A stretch of DNA of 64,000 nt from Diphasiastrum complanatum. Its lineage: Eukaryota; Streptophyta; Lycopodiopsida; Lycopodiales; Lycopodiaceae. A program made the position numbers and the translations under genes. Shown piece after piece: positions 1-11,360 of the stretch. How positions within the stretch are numbered: the first letter of the stretch is position 1; every line of letters starts with the position of its first letter. The stretch is taken from contig CM055111.1 of the NCBI GenBank assembly GCA_029204225.1, forward strand, positions 28,044,340-28,108,339, in the 5' to 3' direction. A model generated the notes under the pieces. That model was given only the letters and a program-made list of their open reading frames with translations. It was not told where the DNA came from and searched no databases.

Positions 1-1440
1 CAACATATTCAAGATGGAAGATGCTCCATTGACTACCTTTCAACGTCTATGAAGAGATCTTTTCTAAGGCATAAGGTTATGAGTTTTGATTTCAACATCC
101 CACCTCTTAGAAGTATTAAATGAAAAGATAGATATGACTCCCAACATGAAGGACATCCATGAATCTCGAGCTCTAAATGAAGGAGTTGTTATACCAGAAT
201 GCATGGAGTTCTCTCATGGACTTATTTTTCGAGACCCACTCAACAGTAGAATGGCTCTCAACACTTAGGACTCTCTCTCAATCACGAGGTTGATGGATTG
301 ACATATAAACATGAGCATCCATTGTGCAAGATGTCACAACTCATAATTCTAAACTATTTCTCACTTAAGTTGGAAAAATATGACACTCATAAGCAATGAC
401 ACCATCTCATGTAATGAAAAATGGTAAGCCTACATCAAAAGCACGTAAGCACAAGATGTGGAAGAACCCCAATCTCTCCATATTGAAAACCTCTATGACT
501 CCACAGTTACTCCCAAACCAATCTAGCTCAACAAATGTTCAATGTTCCAAACTCTCAAATCGGAAAAAGCTTCAAACCTCACACAAGCTCAATGACTCTC
601 AACCATCAAAATATTTTCCACTGCCCAACTATTGAAATATTTTTGACACTCCAACTATTCAACTATATCTTTAACACAAGGAGTGGCCTCTCTTTTATAG
701 CCAAACCCAAAGGGTTTCCCTCCAATATGACATTTTGTCAATTGTCATGCATTTCGTACCTTCTTTGCCACATGTCCCTCCCTCATTAGGGTTCACCTAA
801 TTTAGTAGATCCTCCAACTTGCTCCCCTCCTCCAAATAGGATGTTCTTTGGGGTTTGGAGCCCAACAACCTTGAAGTTTATTTTCTCATGCTTTTCCAAG
901 TTAGCCTTTTCGTTGCTTTCCCCTAGTGGATCTTCTCTTACATTGCCTTTCTTCCAAAATAGCATGTGCTTAAGGCAAGGAACCTTTTGGCCTTATCATC
1001 CTTAATCAACCTAGTAGCTACCAGTCAACTGATAAAAATACAGCAAAATAATTCCATTTGATCCTATAAATGATGGAGAAAACACCTACTTAAGATCCAA
1101 CAAGATCTTGAAGCTAGATTACTAATCAATGCATTGATTTCTAGCTTATCTTGGCTTGAACTCCATGAATTAGTTCCAAAACTCTTCACACGTGTAAAAG
1201 TACGGCTTGTTGCTGCCTGTGTACTGTACCTGCAACTCCAAACTCATTCAATCATCATAGAAAATCATATGCCAATAGCATTCATCAATCAAATCATAGA
1301 CTCAAGCTAGTCAAGAAGGAAAATCTCATCCCATCACCTATTTATACATGTAGAGCTCGGATCTGAGCATATTAGGGCTTCTATGTATTCATCATAACCT
1401 AATCCTAATGTCCCTAAAGATCCACTTGATCCACCGTACA
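1..1440. other. No gene recognised
   Basis: Short open frames occur on the plus strand but none has a recognisable motif or sustained coding character. The stretch is AT-rich and probably decayed repeat sequence. I see no tRNA, no LTR boundary and no convincing splice structure. Confidence 0.5.
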
Positions 1441-1441
1441 T

Positions 1442-1826
1442 GGTGAAATTTTAGCACGGCTATGCCGAATATTTCTACAACTGGCTAAAAAGTCGCAAAA
1501 CATTTTTACATGCCATTTCTAAGGCCGCAAACTTTTCTCTAGCCTCATCGGACTGGGACCCAGTTCTAGGTGGACCGACACTTTTCCTCGGCTTTACAAA
1601 AATTGACATCTATTAAAAATTTTTTACGATTCTTGAGACCGTCACAAAAGACTACTATAACATGTCTAGCCAATTTAGGGGCAGGCTGGGACCCTTTTAT
1701 AGAGGCAACTATATGTCAATTTTTTGTTAATAACCGGGGTTTACATGCTGAGTTTTTACAATTTTGAAAAAAGAAATCTCAATATTAGTCCGATTTTCCT
1801 TGCAAAAATATCGGCTAACATTGGTG
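1442..1826 (+). repeat. Dispersed repeat M1, copy 1 (MITE-like)
   Basis: This block is related to an inverted copy at 56735-56925. Shared landmarks in order are an AATTTTAGCACG start, CTAGCCTCAT followed by CTGGGACCC, and an end containing ACAATTTTG then AAAATATCGGC. The ends GCCGAATATTT and AAAATATCGGC look like imperfect terminal inverted repeats. This copy also has an internal duplication of the CTAGCC...CTGGGACCC part, which the other copy lacks. It reads as a non-coding MITE-like element, but no target duplication could be fixed. Confidence 0.45.
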
Positions 1827-3131
1827 ACAACCACTGGGTAATATGGTCCCCATACGGGGCGGACCTAGAATCTCTGGTTCAGAAAATGTTCTCCTTTTGC
1901 TGTTACACATAAGTGCATTGGTTACAACTTTGGGATCATCACTCTAGGTGGGTAATGCTAACCTGGTTCTTTGTAATTCAGCTTTCAGCAGATCTTCGAT
2001 CTTTGTTTGATTTGGTACCTTCATTCCTGCAACACAACACCCTGCGACCTAATTTGGGAAATATGCACCCACTCCCTCAGAAGATTATGCCCTTTTCATA
2101 ACCCTTCAGTTTTGGCATGCAAAAATCATTTCTCAGAAAAATATGACATTTTGGATGCATATGGCAGTATTGTGCCTATTGTGAGTGTGTTGCGTGTATG
2201 CAATGAGGATTCAGTGCCTTAACTCTGAAAATTGTCCATACTGGTGGAATAACGATAACCATCAAATTTTTTATTTTTATTTATATTTATTACTATTATT
2301 TTTTATAGACATTCAAACCATATTCTCTAAGACCCGATTTAAAGGAGAATAACCACCTATCTTCTCCGTACTGATTCTTCTCTCAAGCTCTATGTTTTGA
2401 CAATGATACTTAATGTCCTAAGATCCAGTACTAGTAGAAGATTTTGATTTTTTGCTGATCTATGGAATCAATTGAAAAAAAAAATCCCCACCTCGTATGG
2501 ATGTGTCAAGCATCACTCATCCTCACAAATTGATTCGAGATCTGATAGAAATTATTGATGTCTTTTTCTTTTTTTTCTTTTTTTTTTTTCTGTGCTCTTT
2601 TTTCTTTATGAAGGATGGTGTCAGGTTAGTGGTGATAAGGAAGAATTTTCTTGGTTGTTTGGTATCAATAGGTGATACTGATTCAATTGTATACATTTGT
2701 TGCTGATCATCCATATTTTCCAAGATGATTGAAGTACTTCTAAGTTTGGGTAGTAGTAACAGGTAGACTGCATCACCCAACTCTTTGTTCAAATTGTCAA
2801 CTCTATTCACCTCTAGCTTCACAGACATAAGTGGCCTTTCACATCCTCCTATTTGATCCGATCATATGTACAAAGCGTAAATATCTTTCAAAATCTTGTC
2901 TCAAAGATTCACTTTTCAAAATAGTGACGTTTCAAGCTTGTTATCTCAATGCCATGTAAAATTACCATATGGAGACTTTTGCTTCTCTTTATCTGTCATG
3001 CTTCTGAATTCTTCATCAATTTGCTCAATCGTTTCTTATCCATTGGGTAATGGAGTCACTCCCCACCCCATTGTACTATTTCTATTCCCAATTCTTCTCT
3101 CTTAACCCCCCCAATTTTCAAAACTTGGAGA
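1827..3131. other. No gene recognised; contains a T-rich tract
   Basis: Nothing codes convincingly here. A pyrimidine tract of almost pure T lies at about 2563-2605. The open frame opposite it gives a run of lysines at its end, which is a low-complexity artefact. The last part may be decayed sequence upstream of the Penelope-like reverse transcriptase that follows. Confidence 0.4.
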
Positions 3132-3782
3132 CAAAGTCCTGGTATACTGATGGGTTTTTCATGCTCACCTACATGGTGTAACTGGTATCTTGCATTCTTT
3201 GAAGCTCAATTTATTAAGAGACTAGCCAAGTTAGGACTCAAAAAAGATATGAATGATTTCTGTCACTCGTTTAGATATATTGATGACATTTTCTTTATTG
3301 ATAATCCCAATATTGATGCGTTTATGGATAAGAATCAGATTAGAAAACCAAAAAACCCTTTCTGGATTTATCCTCTAGAATTTCTTGATATTGAAAAGAA
3401 GTCTTGTGAAGTAAACACCACCAGTTTTCAGAACATTTCAATAACCTTTAATCTTGGCACCGGTGATTATCAACTCTCAAAGTTTGATAAAAAAAGAGAC
3501 TTATCTTTTCAATACTTACAGTTCATACATCTAGCTTCCAATAGGCCAGTCTATAACTCTTACAAAGTAATTATCTCCCAAGTTATTTCAACAATGTATT
3601 GTTGCAACGATCAGGATACTTTTATAAAAGAGGTAGCAGTCTTGCTAAACGCTTTTCAAAAAAATGGTTTCACGAGGGATAAACTTTGCCTTATAATTAA
3701 CAAACTTCTTTTGACAGATACATTTCCAAGTTTGTCTTATGATCTACCACAGTGTATTAAAGGTCAGATGGTGGGCAGTTAG
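3132..3782 (+). pseudogene. Penelope-like element reverse transcriptase fragment
   Basis: This is the C-terminal half of an RT of Penelope-like type. In order it shows a GILMGFSCSPTWCN block (RT motif 4-like GxxMG), an EAQFI helix, the catalytic box FRYIDDIFF (about residues 45-53 from the MGF methionine), a LEFLDI block, a SKFDKKRDLSF block and a YKVIISQVI block. The two aspartates of YIDD are intact. The order IDD, then LxFLD, then xDKRxDFxF, then xYxxxxSQxI is the pattern I remember for Penelope-like RTs, and differs from copia and gypsy RTs. The frame ends at a stop inside an inserted palindrome and CT repeat, so the protein is truncated. The N-terminal RT motifs and the GIY-YIG endonuclease are not visible. 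A group II intron-like RT is a less likely alternative. Confidence 0.72.
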
Positions 3783-3809
3783 CTATCCCTTAAGGGGAGC
3801 TAACTGCCC
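3773..3809. repeat. Near-perfect 37-bp palindrome
   Basis: Arms GGGCAGTTAGCT (3773-3784) and AGCTAACTGCCC (3798-3809) are exact reverse complements, and the loop itself contains the palindrome CCCTTAAGGG. It sits exactly where the RT reading frame stops and is followed within 40 bases by a CT microsatellite. It could be the compact end of an inserted foldback element. Confidence 0.8.
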
Positions 3810-3843
3810 CCTAAGGGATTCACTAGCTACGGGTGGATTGGTG

Positions 3844-3846
<3 letters not shown>

Positions 3847-3884
<38 letters not shown>
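3847..3884. repeat. (TC)19 microsatellite
   Basis: Uninterrupted TC dinucleotide run of 38 bases, preceded by GTGGGA. It belongs to the same GA/CT class as four much longer runs in this window. Confidence 0.97.
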
Positions 3885-3886
<2 letters not shown>

Positions 3887-4251
3887 GGACTCTTTTTTAT
3901 CTTAAGTTACCACCCCTGGTCAAGTCACAAACAAACATATGCAATTTGATGGTCCTAACCTTTGTTGCCAACCCAACCATGTATTACACTTTTCAAAAAG
4001 TAATTTCCCACCAATTTTGGCTGAAAGGGATCTTCCGCAATACTTCCTATGGAACTACTATATATAACCTATTCTTGAATGAGTTTTCTCTACTATACGG
4101 TGGAGAGAAGGTTGGGAGATATATTCATGATAGAGATTGCACCCTACTTGGCTTGAAGTCATCTGTTTCTACTTTATGGTATGTGGTTCTGCTCATTTCA
4201 TATCGTTGCTTTCATCTCTTTGCTACATATGAATGGTATCCATTTTTTTGA
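3885..4251 (+). pseudogene. Possible continuation of the Penelope-like element
   Basis: After the palindrome and CT run an open plus-strand frame continues for about 120 codons to a stop, with hydrophobic and aromatic-rich sequence such as NLMVLTFVANPTMYYTF. It may be the thumb or linker region displaced by the insertion, because it is uninterrupted and lies directly downstream in the same orientation. No endonuclease motif is visible. Assignment is by position only. Confidence 0.3.
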
Positions 4252-5737
4252 GTGATAAATGTGATGTTGTGGATCCGCTATCCATCGAGGGTTCACACGT
4301 ATGTTTGCATGGCTTTTTTCATCATGAATACTCTTCGATGAAGCATGCTCAATATTGTATGAATCTTTTGAAAATATGTTGTTTGTTGTCCACAACAATG
4401 GACCTGCAATAGACTCTCTTAAGCTATGTGCTTAAAAAATGGATATGTATGGTATGTTGTCCACGGAAATGGACTAGCAATGTACCAATGCTTCCTTCCA
4501 CATACTTTTTTAAGCATGATAATGATAGGCATGCATCACATATTATGTGTTGAGACAAAAGCTTGCTTTGGTCAGGATGACCAGTGATGAAGCACGTCTT
4601 ACTTTATAAATAGTTGTATGTACTCAAACTCTTTATCATAGATATGAAAGGATGAAAGTTTGTTTTGATAACTACAGTATAGAATAAGCATTACTATCCT
4701 TTAAAGGATAGTATGAATGTTTGGTTGTTCTATAAGTAGCAAAAGGTTACGTACATAGTCCAGAGATGAAGCTACTGTACTATCATGCTATCATACATAA
4801 GTTACAACTCAAATACTGGCACGTTCTGATTATCATTAGTATATCTCATGCTTTAACCTATCTGCTATTATACTTTTGACTGGTTGATATTGGAATACTA
4901 ATGTATCTAAGCACTAACAGATAAAACTTGTGCTCTTTGTAGCATCGAATATTACTACTATCTTCATTTTCGATTAGATTCGGTTTTGAACCATAAGGCT
5001 ATAAGCGTCTGCACAGGTATGCACATAAAACCATTCGTTTTGGACTTATATCAGCAATGATTAATAGGATTTCCTTAACATGCTAAGTGCTCTTTTAACA
5101 TTATTTGACAATAACATCATGAATGGTTCAAGTCTAAAGAAGACAAGAGCACTCGAAGGACTAATATGGCATCCTCACAAGAAGTCACTTCTACGATTAT
5201 CCAGGTTTGAGTTCTCCGAACAATTTTCATAGTTTGCATACACCACTTACGCTCAAAAGGGAAGATGTCTCTTTACAAATATATTCCATTCTCGGTGACT
5301 AATAATGATCCTAAATGCAAAAATAGGTTGGGTCTTACTTAGTTTGATTCTACAACTTCATAAATGATGTAACTACTCTATGTTTAATGACACCTATGCT
5401 GTCCTGAAATAAGGTTTCTCTTCAAATTATCTTGGACATCATGGATTTGCATAAGATAAACGGTTCTTACAAAAGGATTAGAATGGCATGGATCTGCCCT
5501 AATACCTTGTAAAAACTACAAAAACCTCACCAATAAGATTTAGCCTATCCAATACAAGGTCTTAGAAACCACGGGTTGGATATGGAGTTACGATAAATGT
5601 AAGTTAATTCGTAACTAAACTATTCAACCATGGCTTTTACAAATTTATTAATCATTTAGTGATTATATCAGATTATGGTGGTTATGAATAAAGGGTTCAA
5701 AGGGTGTAGTCTTGCTTTGTCAAGAGGACTAAGTGAG

Positions 5738-5828
<91 letters not shown>

Positions 5829-8133
5829 AGCTGACTTTGATTATTCTAGTTGTACATTCATGAGATTAAATAGTCCATGTCCAAATTTCAAGTGACGAAT
5901 TATGTTTCTAATAAATCTCCATATTAATGATGTCGAATTGTATGAGTTTTAACCTCTCTTTTTGCATCGCTAGTTACATTGAACTAGCACTATTCTATAC
6001 AATATGTGCATTTTACATCTAGAATTAGGCCAATTTAAGAAGGAGCTTGAGGCTACGAACATCAATAGCATAGTGGTGAACCTATGCTTCTAAGGTTCAT
6101 GAACAACTCTTATCCAACTTGACCAACTTTCACACAAGAGCAAAAAATTTGACACTAACTCTTCCTCAAGGGCTCCAAAATGTAAAGTATTATGGTTCCC
6201 ATTATATCTTGTAAATGAATGACATGATATTAGTACATAAATCTGAAAATTTAATTAGATTATGAAACTCAACATCTCATTTGTTATAGCTCCATGCTTA
6301 TCATGGTGCCATCTTTAATAAATGTATACATTGAATGAATTGACAACATGCCAATGTTGAAGCTTGTGATGAAATATGTATCCTCTTGATGTTTGGGAAC
6401 GTGTACCACGACGATGAATTTTTAATGTGACAACTATGTTATGCACCATCAACCTCATTTGTTTACATAGAACATCATGCCATCCTATTAACATGGCTAA
6501 TTGACATGGATTTTAATCACACGTGTTTATTTTAAGACAACCAAAACATGTTTGACCAATACATATTAAGCACATTAAACATCTCAATGTCTAATTTGTA
6601 TTGTTTTTCTCTCTCAAGGTAGTTTGGAATACTATACAAAAGTATAATGAAGTCAAGGCTTTAGAACCAAGACAAGGCTAAGCATGCACAATCTCCAAAG
6701 TTACACTGTAACCTAGAAAAATAAAAGACATGTATATCACACAAAAAAAAAATGGTTAACTAATAATGAGCACGAAGCTTGCAAATTATAGGATCACCAG
6801 TTGAAACCACATAATAAAACTTTAAATGTGAATATTAGATCCACAGTGGACACAATATCACCAAAAATAAATAAAACTACTAAAATCACTTTGACCGTGG
6901 AAGACCCAACAAGCTTAATAATAGCAACCTAGACCATTTAAAAGTCACCTATAAAGAGGTCCATGAAGCTAAGAAGAAGAGCTTGATGGCACTTTTCACT
7001 AGTTTAATAACAAATGACTAGACCACCCTAGAATATGGAAGAAAAGATTGTCTTTGCACTCAAATTTATCCAATGGGCCATCCTTGTAAGAGTCAAATGT
7101 ATTCTCATATACTTTTGTAACACATGTCATCAAGATAGAAAAACTAGTGCTCATCACTTGTGCTACCACTGCAATTAAGGTTTTGAAGAAATATCATTCA
7201 AGTCTTGGAAAAGTGATTCTAACTCAAGTCCACATAGCTTATCTCTATGTGATGCTATTGAAAAAATATTAATTGTAAATATTGAGACACCTGAAGGATG
7301 GAGAAGAGTGCTAGTTTGTAATTTGAAGACTGGTAAACCTTTGAAAGGAAGAAGTAGGTAGATTTTTTAACGTTGTTGAAAGAATTGTTACATGGGACTT
7401 CAAAGGACATGTGGGTCAAAAAAATGGGTCAACGAAGGTGCAAGGATGTCGAAGGCTTGGTTGAGACAATTAGTGTTGTAAGAGAATAAGTGTAACAATC
7501 GCCAAGTGAAGATCTTCTAGATCCTATTGCACGCACCAAAAGAATATGACTTTGAAACCACCCAACCAACTAGAAAGTGAGAGTCAAAACTCCAATCAGC
7601 GAGTCACGGTGACTGAATACATGAGAGGAGAGGATCCTAGCAACTAGAATTGGAAAATAGGTGAGGTATATGGGCAAGTTCCTATAGGTATGTATTAGCT
7701 CCAGTGGCCTAGGAATATTTTTAATAGGATGCCAATTCTCAACCAATTTGTTTTGATATCTTTTACATGTATAATAAGCAATCCGACACCATGCACTAGC
7801 TCCACATGTCCTAATGGGTATGCATGGGCCCTCACAAGAATAAATACATTTCTAGCCTACTTTGAATGGCAAGGCATAACTAATAAACTCATACACTTAC
7901 CGATAATCCACATCAAAGATTATTTCAAATCCCTTATACTGGATATGGACGTAACATTTTTCTCTCCTTGAACTACTTGTGTCCTCAAAAGTGAAAACTA
8001 GGGGAGTTTCTCTTTATGCTTTCAACTCTCTTCCATGAGGCATCATCCTCAATGTGACAGATCAAGCACTTAGAGATAGAATGACTTATCATTTGCTTAT
8101 CTCTAGTTCTGAGTACTTTTTATGGTTCCGAAG
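4252..8133. other. Long stretch without recognisable genes
   Basis: AT-rich sequence with only short open frames. One dinucleotide microsatellite is annotated separately. An 80-codon frame at 7729-7971 shows no motif. I see no RT, integrase, tRNA or transposase trace on either strand. It is most likely old repeat and intergenic DNA. Confidence 0.5.
5740..5825. repeat. (TC)43 microsatellite
   Basis: Pure TC dinucleotide run of about 86 bases between unique AT-rich flanks. Confidence 0.97.
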
Positions 8134-8271
8134 TGTGAAGAATTGCCAAAAATTGGCAAATCTAGCTTGATCAAAAACCATGAAGAATAGTGTAAATTTA
8201 GTACATAATTGGGTTCCACACATGTATGGCCAAAATGCCACGTGGAAACCCACTCCGAATGTAGCTTGCGT
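8134..8271 (+). repeat. 5' fragment of gypsy LTR family L
   Basis: It starts TGTGAAGAATT and is a close direct match to the first part of the LTR at 21704, including the shared central block with CATGAAGAATAGTGTAAATTT and CACACATGTATGGCC. The match ends at about 8271, just before copia-1 coding sequence begins. It is therefore an LTR 5' fragment, probably left after a deletion or insertion that also removed the 3' end of copia-1. Confidence 0.7.
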
Positions 8272-8280
8272 CACTATAAG

Positions 8281-8488
8281 TTTTGATGTGAAATCCAACT
8301 TTCTTCGAATAACACAGTCCGTATTTCTTTCGTTTCCTGGAGATATTGTAGTACTTTCTTTGCCAACTTCCAATGTATCAATCCTGGGATCTGATTATAT
8401 TGGCTCAGCCTATATACTACAAATGCTATATCAGGTCTGGTGTTGTTTGCTAGATATAACAATGATCCAATCAGCCTACGATAGGCAT
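8281..8488 (-). pseudogene. Copia-1 RT/RNase H junction, downstream of the MITE
   Basis: The minus strand encodes the region that links RT to RNase H in copia elements: AYRRLIGSLLYL, TRPDIAFVV, LSQY and HWKLAKKVLQYL. These match the usual YRxxIGSLLYLxxxTRPDI pattern. The frame runs into unrelated sequence at its 3' end, next to the LTR fragment, so the RNase H catalytic part is gone. The upstream side is cut exactly at the MITE. Confidence 0.8.
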
Positions 8489-8859
8489 TAGAGGAGTTTT
8501 GATTTCCAAAAAGACCCTTTAAGAATTTGTGCAAGAGGTCTTTTTTATTATTAAAATATTATAACACTAATACTTTTGACTTGCCATAACTTTTTAATAG
8601 TAGCTCAGAAGTATGTCACGTAACATATCATTGAAAGCCCTTGTTGAGCGCTTTCCAATGCACAAAACTCCGCTAAATTTGGACATACCACTAAAAAGTT
8701 ATGTCATTTTTAGTATGAAATCAAAATGTGGACTCAAAAAGTTACGTTACGTAGATTTCAAATTTGAGTGTTTTGATTGGTCCATGTGTAAGAAACATTT
8801 GAGAAAAAATATAAAAAGAATCTTTACAAAGGGTCTTTTTTGGATTTAGAACTCCTCTA
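8489..8859. mobile_element. MITE inserted in copia-1 (family with TTAGAGGAGTT ends)
   Basis: A 367-bp core (8491-8857) has terminal inverted repeats of about 30 bp: the left end GAGGAGTTTTGATTTCCAAA and the complement of the right end GAGGAGTTCTAAATCCAAAA both run on to a GACCCTTT block. TA is present on both sides (8489-8490 and 8858-8859), consistent with a 2-bp target duplication, though the outward TTA/TAA symmetry leaves 2 or 3 bp open. It cleanly splits the copia reading between MAKTP and NAYRRL. It has no coding capacity. A related end occurs at 11314, just upstream of the RAG1-like gene. Confidence 0.8.
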
Positions 8860-8860
8860 A

Positions 8861-9684
8861 TGGTGTTTTGGCCATTCGTTCTTCTTCCATGAGAGTCTGC
8901 GGACAATCTGCCTTGCTCAGTATTGTTCCAGATATCATGGGAGTATGCACACCTTTGCATTCGAGCATGTTGAAGTCTTCAATGATCTTTTGAGTGTACT
9001 TTTGTTGGCGAAGATACAATTTACCACCTTCAAAGTCTCTCACAATTTGCAAGCCTAGATATATTTTAGTTTCTCCTAGGTCAGCGATCTCAAATATTTC
9101 AGAAATGTCTCTTTTGACATCTGAAATTAACTTACCTCTTCTTGAGAAGATAAGCGTGTCATCAACATAGACAGCTAGAATGATTATTTCATTTTGGACA
9201 TGCTTGATATAGACATTTGATTCAGCAAATGGAGGTTTGAAGCCTAAGGAACGTAGTGATTTGTCCTTTCTATACCATTGTCTCGCTGCCTATTTGAGAC
9301 CATAAATGGTTTTATTCATGTGACATCCATATTCTGGATATTCTTGGCTTACATAACCAAGTGGTTGTCCATGAATAAGTCTTCTTCTAATTCTACGTGC
9401 AAGAAAGCAGTTTTCTCATCCACAATATGGATTTTCAAATCATGAGCCACTGCATACACAAATAACAAACGAATTGATGTATGTTTGACTATCGATGAGA
9501 AAGTATCAGTGTAGTCAATCCCATACTTTTGTGAAAATCCTTTAGCAACCAACCTTGCCTTGTATCTGATGTTTTCTCCATCATGACCTATTTTGATCTT
9601 ATAGATCCACTTGCATTTGACTGGTTTTCTACCATCAGGTATAGGTGCAAGTGTCCATGCATTGTTCTTGTACATGGATGACAT
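8861..9684 (-). pseudogene. Copia-1 reverse transcriptase
   Basis: The minus strand carries NNAWTLAPIPDGRKPVKCKW, YKARLVAKGFSQKYGIDYTD, a KIHIVDEKTAFLHVELEED block (copia QxDVxxAFLxG region, here degenerate), and, further on, IVRDFEGGKLYLRQQKYTQK and NMLECKGVHTPM. The YVDD region is in poor sequence between about 9050 and 9350, where stops interrupt the frame. The domain order and spacing fit copia RT. It is not functional. Confidence 0.8.
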
Positions 9685-10387
9685 TTAATCCTCCATTGCC
9701 TGGATCCAGCGATTTTATCTGGTCCATCTACAGTTTCTTCGAATGTTTGAGGTTCGTCAGAGAATCCACAAAATTTGATGGCCATATTAAAAACATCCTG
9801 ACCATACCCATCTGGTGGTTTTCGTTGTCTATCTGATCTTCTTACAAGTGGTTTCGAATTTGATTTTGCAGGTTTTGAGTTCAATTCTGATTTGAGCTTT
9901 TCTGCTGAAATTTGAGCTGATGATTCGAGTCTGTTAGGCACTCAATCTTGACCTCCCTCTGGATTTGGTAACTCTCTTTCATCTTTTGCTTGTTTTTTTT
10001 TCGTTGTTGTTGGAAGTTTATAATAATTTTTGAGAATTTTGTAGCCGACTAGATCATTGTCTGCTATGTATTTCGTCTCATCAAATTTAATGTGGTGGCC
10101 TAGTCGTTATAGATTTTCACAAAATCAATGAATTAAGCAGTATAAAAGGTTTGATCATTCCCCAAGAGAGAGAATAATCTCATCTTTTGTATGATAAGTG
10201 TATGTATGATGGTAAATGGTCTGGGATGTGTAATATTCACAATGAATACTACAGCAAAATATCTAGTTATCCAAAGATATTTGGGTAAATTGGCTTTCAG
10301 GAACACCAATGATGAAATGATTTGGTCAAGGTCTGTGATTATAAAAATTACTTTATCTTTCAGGCTCTTCAGATAACAGTTAGGCAA
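9685..10387 (-). pseudogene. Copia-1 integrase C-terminal part and linker
   Basis: The block KANLPKYLW followed by VVFIVNITHPRPF corresponds to the end of the copia integrase core (LPxxxWxEAxxxAxYxxNRxP). It is followed by decayed sequence and then a linker with PLVRRSDRQRKPPDGY, which resembles the RRSxRxxKPPxxY segment that precedes copia RT. Upstream of this point the copia sequence stops, because a gypsy fragment and the transposase pair lie between it and the rest of the integrase. Confidence 0.7.
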
Positions 10388-11310
10388 TCAGATCAGACAA
10401 CAACTAGCAAATAGATTCATCAAACAGAATCGCATTGGCTAAAGATTCTTATTAATCAAACACAGAGAATTAGTTCTTATCGCGGGAAGCAAACAGAACA
10501 GAGCATCAAACAAGTTCATTATCTGAACACATAGCTCATTCAGAATTGAAAGAAGTTCTGCTTAAGGTTATTCTTAACAGCTTTGGCTAATTCCCTGCAC
10601 ACATTAGTCAAAATTGTTGCTCACTGGTGACGCCTGAAAATCCGTGTTAGAGTGGCTGAAATTCAGTAAAACATGAGAAATATGTGTGACGCAAACACAA
10701 CAATACCACAAACAGTTACAGATCATATAGAGTGTATTCGCTCAATTGATAAGAAGTAATGTTGTAAAAGATGACAGAGGGAAAGTATGCTCAAGTTTAT
10801 AGAAACTTGCTCTTCTCTCTCTATTGATACTCAGATCTATGCAAATGCATAAGTACAATGGCACGAAGTGTCAACCTTATAGGAATGATCACCGACCTCA
10901 ATGTCGTTTACCAACCGTCAAAATGTCGGTTGAGATCCACTACTGTGTCTCTATAGAACGTCACAAATTCTAGCCTAAATGTGAATTTACAAAGTGCAAA
11001 TAGGCCTTTACATGAATTTAGACACTATAGCACATTTACATGTATAAAAATTAAAAAAATTTACAATATATAACAATAACTTGGATAATGTGGGATCCAG
11101 CTGTGCAGCGGCTCGCAAACAATTTGCTTACATTCTTCTCTGTCGCTTCCTTTGTTGGCTGGCTTGCTATGAAAAATAGTCTTAGCTCGGGCTTCGTTTT
11201 CTTCATTAACTTGCTCTAAGGTCATTTCTTTTGTAGCAAAGTAATAATTATTCTTCTGGTTGTAATCTTCCTGGAATGATAGATTCGGATATCCTCCTAT
11301 TCCTTGACAT
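10388..11310 (-). other. LTR-like DNA and 3' coding tail, possibly of the nested gypsy
   Basis: About 10390-11065 is non-coding, AT-rich and contains a sequence resembling that at 36090-37200 only loosely. On the minus strand about 80 codons are open from about 11300 to 11066, ending at a stop, with sequence including YYFATKEMTLEQVNEENEA and a short Cys/His stretch CEPLHSW. By position it could be the C-terminal tail plus 3' LTR of the gypsy fragment now at 16363-17890, cut by the transposase element. I cannot assign the peptide to a family. Confidence 0.3.
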
Positions 11311-11313
11311 TAG

Positions 11314-11360
11314 AGGAGTTCTCACTATCAAAAATACCCTCTAAGGAATGCCATGTAGGA
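11314..11360 (+). repeat. Element terminus related to the MITE ends
   Basis: TTAGAGGAGTTCTCACTATC, followed by an AAAAATACCCTCTAAGGAAT stretch, aligns with both ends of the MITE at 8489-8859 (shared TTAGAGGAGTT, then an A-run, then ACCCTnTAAG). It points toward the transposase-like gene that starts about 760 bp downstream, so it may be the left terminus of that element. No matching right terminus was found near 14.5 or 16.4 kb. Confidence 0.5.

Noticed and set aside
2523..2828. A 101-codon minus-strand frame ending in poly-lysine
   Set aside because: The poly-Lys tail comes from the T-rich tract, and the rest has no family signature.
7729..7971. An 80-codon plus-strand frame
   Set aside because: No motif, no neighbouring exons, and length expected by chance in this composition.
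10388..11310. Gypsy integrase
   Set aside because: The 80-codon minus-strand frame lacks HHCC, the DDE signature and a chromodomain; only a positional link to the gypsy fragment remains.
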